IMG/VR virus record: IMGVR_UViG_3300020408_000003
Coordinates: 17,649 to 81,648 of that record
Length of the DNA stretch: 64,000 nucleotides
Reading direction: 5' to 3' (one strand)
Source of the DNA: a virus
Shown here: piece after piece, positions 59,201-64,000 of the stretch
Numbering within the stretch: position 1 is the first letter of the stretch
Layout: every line of letters starts with the position of its first letter
Notes under the pieces: model-generated
What the model was told of the DNA's origin: nothing
What the model saw: the letters and a program-made list of their open reading frames with translations, nothing else
Databases searched by the model: none
Position numbers and translations under genes: made by a program

Positions 59201-60302
59201 TATAGTCTGTACTATCAGACCATGTACCTTTTGAAACACCATCTAAGTATAAAGTTGTGGTTCCAGAATTTCTTTGAACTACAATGTGAGTAAATTTATT
59301 ATCATAATCTGAATAATCTGTAGAAATTTGTGCAGAACCAGCAACATAATATTTTAAAGTATTATCATTATGAATATAAAGTACAGGCGCATTTGAACTA
59401 GCACTTGGATTTGTTCTACCATCATATATATATGGATAGTTTGAATAAGTTGTTGAATAAACAAATGCCTCTATAGTAAAATCACCAGTACCAAAAGAAA
59501 AATCTGCACTAGCTGGAACTATTACAGCATCTCCATTACCATCAAAGTAAACAGAAGCACCAACATCAAATCCTAACGTAAATGAAGATGCACTCGAATT
59601 CGCGGTATTAATACCATCAGATGCAGAAAATGTAATCGCAAAACTGCCTGCATGAGCTTGATTTGTTGATGGTGTGATTTTAAAGTATTTGTTATTTGTT
59701 AATGTATTTTCAGCTATGGCACTATATGTACCACCAGATGTTGCACTTGATGTCACAGTGGCTGTACTTCCGAGAGAACCTGAAGTAATTTGCCATTTAT
59801 ATTGTAGTGCAATACCCTCCGGATCAGATGCTGTAATTTCAATACTTACTGGAGTACCATCTGTAGCAAAAGTATAACTCGCATTTCCAGCAGAAGATAT
59901 AGTTGGAGAAGCATTAGTAACAGTAGCAACTTTATACCAGCCACTACCATTATGAACCATCAAATTATTATTTGATGTTATGAAAGCCATGTCTCCAGAA
60001 GAACCAGCCGGTAAAAGTCCAGGATTAGCATAAACAGTAGTACCACCTAATGATTGGTCAGTTGTACTTCCACCGCCATCAGATGATGTTTCAAATTTTG
60101 CTTTACCAGTGCTTGCATCTCTTTTGATAATAACAATATCATTACCAGTACCAACTCTTAATTCAGAAGCAATAACTTTTTTTCTATTATTACTGGTATC
60201 TTTAATTTCAATATCATTATCAGAATTAGGCTCAAGTTTAGTAGAACCAATTTGAACTACGGTTGATCCTATTCGTTCAGCTCTATTTTTTGCTATACCC
60301 AT
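56208..60302 (-). CDS. Multi-LamG fibre/adhesin (five LamG domains)
   Basis: The largest paralogue has 1364 residues: N-terminal module (MGIAKNRAERIGST), cadherin-like domain (about 128-245) and about five LamG domains (roughly 250-395, 405-575, 645-830, 925-1105 and 1115-1290). Domains 3 and 4 closely match domains 3 and 4 of the 50453-53887 protein (SIECDDYDNRYIYVDDS is common to both), as does the C-terminal tail. This points to duplication with later exchange. Host-surface binding is inferred from the domains. Confidence 0.75.
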   Translation of the reverse strand: MGIAKNRAERIGSTVVQIGSTKLEPNSDNDIEIKDTSNNRKKVIASELRVGTGNDIVIIKRDASTGKAKFETSSDGGGSTTDQSLGGTTVYANPGLLPAGSSGDMAFITSNNNLMVHNGSGWYKVATVTNASPTISSAGNASYTFATDGTPVSIEITASDPEGIALQYKWQITSGSLGSTATVTSSATSGGTYSAIAENTLTNNKYFKITPSTNQAHAGSFAITFSASDGINTANSSASSFTLGFDVGASVYFDGNGDAVIVPASADFSFGTGDFTIEAFVYSTTYSNYPYIYDGRTNPSASSNAPVLYIHNDNTLKYYVAGSAQISTDYSDYDNKFTHIVVQRNSGTTTLYLDGVSKGTWSDSTDYTDQGPVVLGRHGDSSNATYCLDGYMSNVRVVKGSAAYTPTTAASGIDFATADITTLASNDSFDFGTNDFTIEFFYKWSTNSGYQTILNHQYNATDAVTIQSDTGTRKWGFFGSSLPYVYESTNAPQDVWLHYAFVRNGNTIKIYRDGVETYSQSHSGSVGGTDTTEFGHGNTHYDKGKVSNFRVIKGTALYTSAGFTVPTSNLTAVSGTSLLLFQENSGSTLSDGSSNNVTVTKGSNHSILTSDGPFYGQITVPTSDLGAITNTKLLALKESAPKYENGGCFYVNSRYQGLQVDDAALEVGTGDFTLEFFYKFQSWSSATSYYLLFAYKNIQFGISAGSGSAPTSLGLYRSGWAHGTTDVGLNLGQWYHCAVVRTGGNIKAYIDGVQLLTTTNGASDDITDGKLMINGQHAASGYGINGGIWYSEIRFCSKAVYTGAFTPPRGRLTQTGGDYTSLTNVSVPTAAETELLLIQRGKDYYTSSVTDNSQNGISVTIASSVNQAQYGINQPNLIDNSSAANTLTPSGSPRGSYASPFAQGTGGSIECDDYDNRYIYVDDSDIVLGTNDFCIEYWFMDKGLYGDGTTDPEVYSYNGYWAFGSSSGTGAIPFHVSSHSGGNASTGLTAFGMTHQKGSTSSAGGSFQVQSTNSSGNGWFSTVNKAIIDPLRWYHMAIIRESGEIKVYFDGVYYPFASAHSVNTNYTFDRLAIGGSYAQYAVLTGHISNFRLVVGSGVYTPSSGGGGSTIFDGSGDNLLVPSSGSTSTDLVIGTNDFTLEFWVNADAFTNGGVIYDTRENDAAGLMVNFNTSGNLRLYANSGYRITADGISTGGWHHCAIVRSGGVTRLFLNGVKDDEVYVDTNNYTGNTAFIGKHNSNTGADFDGYISNLRLVVGTAVYTSNFNVTNTPLTAITNTKLLTCQNSSGAPTDASSVNHTVDTSGSATGSSVAPFRDYITVPTSPLTAITNTKLLTAQHSNQIIDASGNCTIISNNNCVATRINPF

Positions 60303-60324
60303 AGGATATATCCTTTATTTTTGT

Positions 60325-60669
60325 TTAACCAGAACTATCAGCTTGTGCAGCTTTTTCCGTAAGAACTGCCATTTCCGCAAGTGATGCACTTCTTGATGGG
60401 TGTGCTACAACTTCAGTAATTGTTTTTTCATGTATCTTTGTGTACCTATCTGTATTTTCAGTTGGAGTACCCAAAGTAATAATTAATTTATCGTGATCAG
60501 GTGTTATACTAGGTTTAGGTCCTAGTATATCAGCATAATCGTCAAAATCATCTGCTATTTGTTGTCTTGTTACAACCCTATTACAACCATATAAAACAGC
60601 TTTACCTGGTTTAGGTGTTAAACTAAACATATATTCTACTGTTTCTTTAGCACTATCAGTTAATGCCAT
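60325..60669 (-). CDS. Hypothetical protein within the fibre array
   Basis: A 114-residue, mixed alpha/beta protein with no recognised motif (KPGKAVLYGCNRVVTRQQIADDF near 17-40 is the most distinctive part). It lies between two LamG genes and has a GGAGA ribosome site. By position it could be a fibre assembly helper or minor virion part; no direct evidence. Confidence 0.55.
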   Translation of the reverse strand: MALTDSAKETVEYMFSLTPKPGKAVLYGCNRVVTRQQIADDFDDYADILGPKPSITPDHDKLIITLGTPTENTDRYTKIHEKTITEVVAHPSRSASLAEMAVLTEKAAQADSSG

Positions 60670-60688
60670 TTTTCTCTCCTTTAATTTA

Positions 60689-63600
60689 CTATGTTATAAT
60701 TACAAATTCATATGAAGAGGCACCACCGCCTCCACCACCGCCTCCTCCGCCTCCGCCTACGGATCCACCAGAGTCAGCTAAACCACCAATATTACCACTA
60801 AATCCTGTAAGTGGGCTTCGTGTACTTAAAATTGTATTAAGTGCGGTTTTTTCAAATGTGTATACAGTTCCTGTATTAAATTGCTCTAAAGAATTTGCTG
60901 AGTCATCAGCTAATAATCTTATCGGTAATCCAGAAGTACCTTTACTTGAATCACCAACATTAAAAGCAAAACTAGTTTGTGAGTCCCGAGTAAGAACTTT
61001 TGTTAATAACCCACCACCTCCAAAATTATAAATTGTTCCTGAAGTAAATTTGTCTACTGAGTTAGCAGAGTCATGACCACCTAATAACTTTATAGAACCA
61101 CCTACCGTAGAATTATCTGAATCACCAACATTAAAAGCAAAACTAGTTTGCGAATCACGTGTAAGAACTTTTGTTAACAATCCTCCACCACCAAAATTAT
61201 AGATATTACCAGTAGTAAAACTTCCATATAATGTAGTAAGAGGATTAGTACTCGGTGTAAAAGCTGATGTATATACAGCAGTTCCTTTAATAATTCTAAA
61301 ATTACTTATATAACCTGTAAAATAATTGTAACTAGAGCTTGTGTAAGTTTTGTAACCAACATTTACAGCATTAGTGTTATTCATGTCATCTGCAGCTGTC
61401 CCAGTATCCTTTAAAGCTCCACCTATGAATAATTTTACAGTTCCGGATTCTCTTGTAACAGCCACGTGTTGCCATGAACCAGTACTAAAATCAGAACTTT
61501 GAACCGCAATATCACTACCACTAGTAGCGTTCATATAAACTCTAATTTCACCAGTTGATACTTCATGTCCAATTGTTATACCTGTAGTACCGCCTGAGGG
61601 TCTTGAATCATAGAAAGTTCCTCTATTTGTAAAATTACTAGGATATGCCCAAAATTCTATGGTAAAATCACCTGTTCCAAAAGTAAAATCAGATGATGAA
61701 GCAGCAGAAAGATAATCTCCAGTACCATCAAAAATGGTGGATCCGTTAGGATTACTGCTGAATGGAGTTAATGCGTCTGCAGCTGCACCACCATTTGCGG
61801 TTATAGTATGACTATTAGAACTTGCATCAGTAATACTACCAGTACTATTCTGACAAGTTAATATTTGTGTATTTGTTATTGCAGTTAACGGAGACCTTGA
61901 TGGAGTAAAGTTACCATTATAAACCGCAGACCCAATTACCATTCTAAAGTTTGAAATGTATCCTGGAAAAAAGTTTGAAGCTTCATTATCATCACAACCA
62001 ATTCTTCCAACATTATTAGCAGGACCTACATAAGAAGTTCCACCATCATCATATGTACCATCACTTGTACCATTTACGTATATAGTGTTAATATTACCAA
62101 CTCTTTCTAAAACTATATGATTCCAAGTATTAACTGATACTTGAGTGCTTCCACTTATTCTAAATGTCTGACTATAAAATCTGAAAGTACCAGTATTAGT
62201 CATTTGTAGCAAAATAGCATCTTGAGTTGAAGCGTGACCACCTCGACCATCATAGAGATGATAATAATTACTTATAGCTGTTGGGTATATCCACATTTCT
62301 ATTGTATAATCATTAGTACCTACTACAAAACTTGGTATACTTAAATTATCATCAGTACCGTCAAAAAGAGTAGAACCACCACTAGTAGTTGAAGCGGTAA
62401 ATGGATTTAGTTCATTTACAGCTGCATCACCGTTAACAGTAATAGTATGATTACTAGGACTCGTATCAGCAATACTACCAACACTATTATGACAAATTAG
62501 TAATTTTGTATTAGAAGTATTAGTAATATTATATCCTAATAAATTGAAAGATGCTGTTGTAGAAGGAGTACCACCACTGCCACTAAAATCACTACTACTA
62601 TGAGCAGTCACATTACCATTAGCTGTTATAGTATAACTATTACTACTTGCATCTGTAATTGCACCAGTACTATTTTGACAAGTTAATAATTGTGTATTAG
62701 ATATTGCAGACAATGGAGATTTTGACTCTACAAATGGACTAGAATAAGAAGAACTTGCATTACCACCCTCAGTTAAAGTAAGACCATTAGGACCTTCATC
62801 ACTAACACTGCCGGTATAATTTTGAAAAGTCATTAATTCTGTATAAGAAGTTGATGTGAGTGGACTTGTAGGTGGTGTAAAAGCGGCTGTATAAACAGCA
62901 CCATTACTAGCACTTGTTCCAATTTCTAACCTAAAGTTTGAAAGATATCCAGTATAAGGTAAGCTTTCTGAACCCGGTAGACCTGGTCCATATATCCCAA
63001 ATGTCATTTGATTACTTGGATAGCTATTGTTATCTGAATAAGTTCCTTGACTTACACCATTCACATATAATGTTGTAGTTCCAGAATTTCTTACAACGGC
63101 TGTATGATGCCATGTATTTAAACTCAATGCAGAGCTCGTTATCTGAGTACCACCATTAGCATAAAATGCATACTCACCACTTGTAGTTAAATAAGTAGTC
63201 CAATCATAACTAGCTGCGTCACCACTTCTTCTTCTATCAATAACATTTGAAACAGTTGCAAAAGTTGTGGGGTAAATCCAACATTCTGCTGTAAAACTAT
63301 TAGAACCAATAATTAAATCATTAGTAGTATTTGTCTTTATGTAATCTCCAGTACCATCAAAATAAGCTGAACCACCACCAGACGCTGGTGGATATACAAC
63401 AGACCCTCCAACTACTCTGAAATTTGAAATATAACCTTTGAAAGGTTTTTGAAAAGAACCACTATAATACCTACCACCAATATATACTGTTTTATTTGAA
63501 TAGCTATATGCAGTACTTTTTGATCCAGTATTTGATTGAGCAATACCATTAATGTAAAGTCTTTGTGTATTGCTAGAATCATCATTTGTAAAAGCTATAT

Positions 63601-63979
63601 GATACCAAGTATTTATTGAAAGTGATGAATTACTTTCAAAAACAACTGCCTGATCATTTTCTATTAATTTTATTTTACCATCAGTATAAATCATTGCACA
63701 TAAAGCACCAACATCTTCACCTATTTGAAATACTCCGCGATGATCAGGCAAATCACTAACGTATACCCAAAATTCTATTGTCCAATCAGCTGTTCCTAAA
63801 CTATAAAAACTTTCTGAATTGGCAATAGTTAAGTAATCTCCAGTACCGTCAAAATATGTTGAACCATGAGGTAAACTTCCTACAGTAGTAAGATAACCAG
63901 CACCTGGAGTTCTCTCAAAACTCGTGTATTGACTATTGTCATAAGTAGTAGGAAATGTTCCAGCTGGTAAACTTGGCAT
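60689..63979 (-). CDS. Multi-LamG protein with C-terminal repeats and poly-Gly
   Basis: The 1096-residue protein has about four LamG domains (roughly 37-200, 203-380, 530-690 and 745-915). Two about 57-residue repeats with YNFGGGGLLTKVLTRDSQTS follow (921-1033), then a run of 12 glycines and the end YEFVIIT. It lacks the N-terminal module of the other paralogues and starts MPSLPAGTF. An in-frame TAA lies nine bases before the ATG, so the start is not truncated. An upstream gene apparently ends in TAATG overlap at the window edge. Confidence 0.72.
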   Translation of the reverse strand: MPSLPAGTFPTTYDNSQYTSFERTPGAGYLTTVGSLPHGSTYFDGTGDYLTIANSESFYSLGTADWTIEFWVYVSDLPDHRGVFQIGEDVGALCAMIYTDGKIKLIENDQAVVFESNSSLSINTWYHIAFTNDDSSNTQRLYINGIAQSNTGSKSTAYSYSNKTVYIGGRYYSGSFQKPFKGYISNFRVVGGSVVYPPASGGGSAYFDGTGDYIKTNTTNDLIIGSNSFTAECWIYPTTFATVSNVIDRRRSGDAASYDWTTYLTTSGEYAFYANGGTQITSSALSLNTWHHTAVVRNSGTTTLYVNGVSQGTYSDNNSYPSNQMTFGIYGPGLPGSESLPYTGYLSNFRLEIGTSASNGAVYTAAFTPPTSPLTSTSYTELMTFQNYTGSVSDEGPNGLTLTEGGNASSSYSSPFVESKSPLSAISNTQLLTCQNSTGAITDASSNSYTITANGNVTAHSSSDFSGSGGTPSTTASFNLLGYNITNTSNTKLLICHNSVGSIADTSPSNHTITVNGDAAVNELNPFTASTTSGGSTLFDGTDDNLSIPSFVVGTNDYTIEMWIYPTAISNYYHLYDGRGGHASTQDAILLQMTNTGTFRFYSQTFRISGSTQVSVNTWNHIVLERVGNINTIYVNGTSDGTYDDGGTSYVGPANNVGRIGCDDNEASNFFPGYISNFRMVIGSAVYNGNFTPSRSPLTAITNTQILTCQNSTGSITDASSNSHTITANGGAAADALTPFSSNPNGSTIFDGTGDYLSAASSSDFTFGTGDFTIEFWAYPSNFTNRGTFYDSRPSGGTTGITIGHEVSTGEIRVYMNATSGSDIAVQSSDFSTGSWQHVAVTRESGTVKLFIGGALKDTGTAADDMNNTNAVNVGYKTYTSSSYNYFTGYISNFRIIKGTAVYTSAFTPSTNPLTTLYGSFTTGNIYNFGGGGLLTKVLTRDSQTSFAFNVGDSDNSTVGGSIKLLGGHDSANSVDKFTSGTIYNFGGGGLLTKVLTRDSQTSFAFNVGDSSKGTSGLPIRLLADDSANSLEQFNTGTVYTFEKTALNTILSTRSPLTGFSGNIGGLADSGGSVGGGGGGGGGGGGASSYEFVIIT
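60881..61219 (-). repeat. In-frame tandem repeat, period about 171 bases
   Basis: Two adjacent copies (about 57 and 56 codons) lie inside the C-terminal part of the LamG gene. The protein block YNFGGGGLLTKVLTRDSQTS is identical in both, while bases differ at synonymous positions. A third, degenerate copy start (NTGTVYTFEK) follows toward 60812. Confidence 0.8.
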
Positions 63980-64000
63980 TACTTCTTAACCCATAATGTT

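Noticed and set aside
49028-63979. Diversity-generating retroelement or CRISPR-like array behind the LamG repeats
   Set aside because: No reverse transcriptase, no template/variable repeat pair with adenine changes, and repeats are coding linkers of uneven spacing.
63979-64000. C-terminal codons of a further gene at the right edge
   Set aside because: A frame ending in a TAATG overlap is visible, but only seven codons lie in the window, too few to call.

Overview
This window is 64 kb from the genome of a lytic T4-like myovirus of low G+C content, most like the marine T4-like phages of cyanobacteria and SAR11-type bacteria. All protein genes lie on the minus strand, packed with ATGA or TAATG overlaps, and most gene products have a recognisable T4 counterpart. 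No photosynthesis gene, integrase or rRNA is visible, so a SAR11 or other heterotroph host is possible, but the host cannot be fixed from this window. Transcription runs from high to low coordinates, so the layout is given in that direction.

64000 to 46200: five paralogous adhesin-like fibre genes built from LamG (concanavalin A-like) domains, one with a LamG domain nested in a glycine-rich adhesin, plus two other virion-type genes. 46190 to 32400: the virion and packaging block in T4 order (gp13, 14, 15, 16, 17, 18, 19, 20, 67, a small core protein, 21, 22, 23), with late promoters (TATAAATA) in front of several units and a terminator after the capsid gene. 32400 to 25380: recombination and late-transcription genes (uvsY, uvsW, sigma factor gp55, nuclease gp47/gp46).

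25320 to 14280: the replisome block 45-44-62-regA-43. It is interrupted by metabolic genes between 44 and 62 (2OG-Fe(II) oxygenase, phosphoribosyltransferase, GMP reductase). Between regA and 43 lie a sulfotransferase, small membrane proteins with a DoxX homologue, Hsp20 and an M15 endolysin. 14240 to 4200: a MazG-like pyrophosphohydrolase, a primase-like protein and a probable DNA base-modification island. The island holds an Nmad1-like protein, a cytidylyltransferase, dCMP hydroxymethylase gp42 with T4-type Cys148 and Asp179, dCMP deaminase, a UDG-like protein, a deaminase fragment without zinc ligands, an SGNH-like protein, a relative of the thymine pyrophosphorylase/amino-acid:DNA transferase family, and two UDP-sugar enzymes. 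It ends in uvsX and helicase gp41. 4200 to 1: a methyltransferase, ThyX, and a late-promoter unit with a class II aminoacyl-tRNA-synthetase-like core followed six bases later by a Leu-shaped tRNA whose anticodon loop reads GTT (Asn).

Together the genes replicate the genome, probably with 5-hydroxymethylcytosine or a further derivative, recombine it and switch on late genes through gp55. They then build a contractile-tailed virion with an unusually large set of lectin-like fibres. Two regulatory patterns stand out: promoters placed so that the start codon of gp43, gp62 and one virion gene falls at or next to the predicted transcription start (leaderless mRNAs), and one strong promoter pointing against all genes at 29344-29372.
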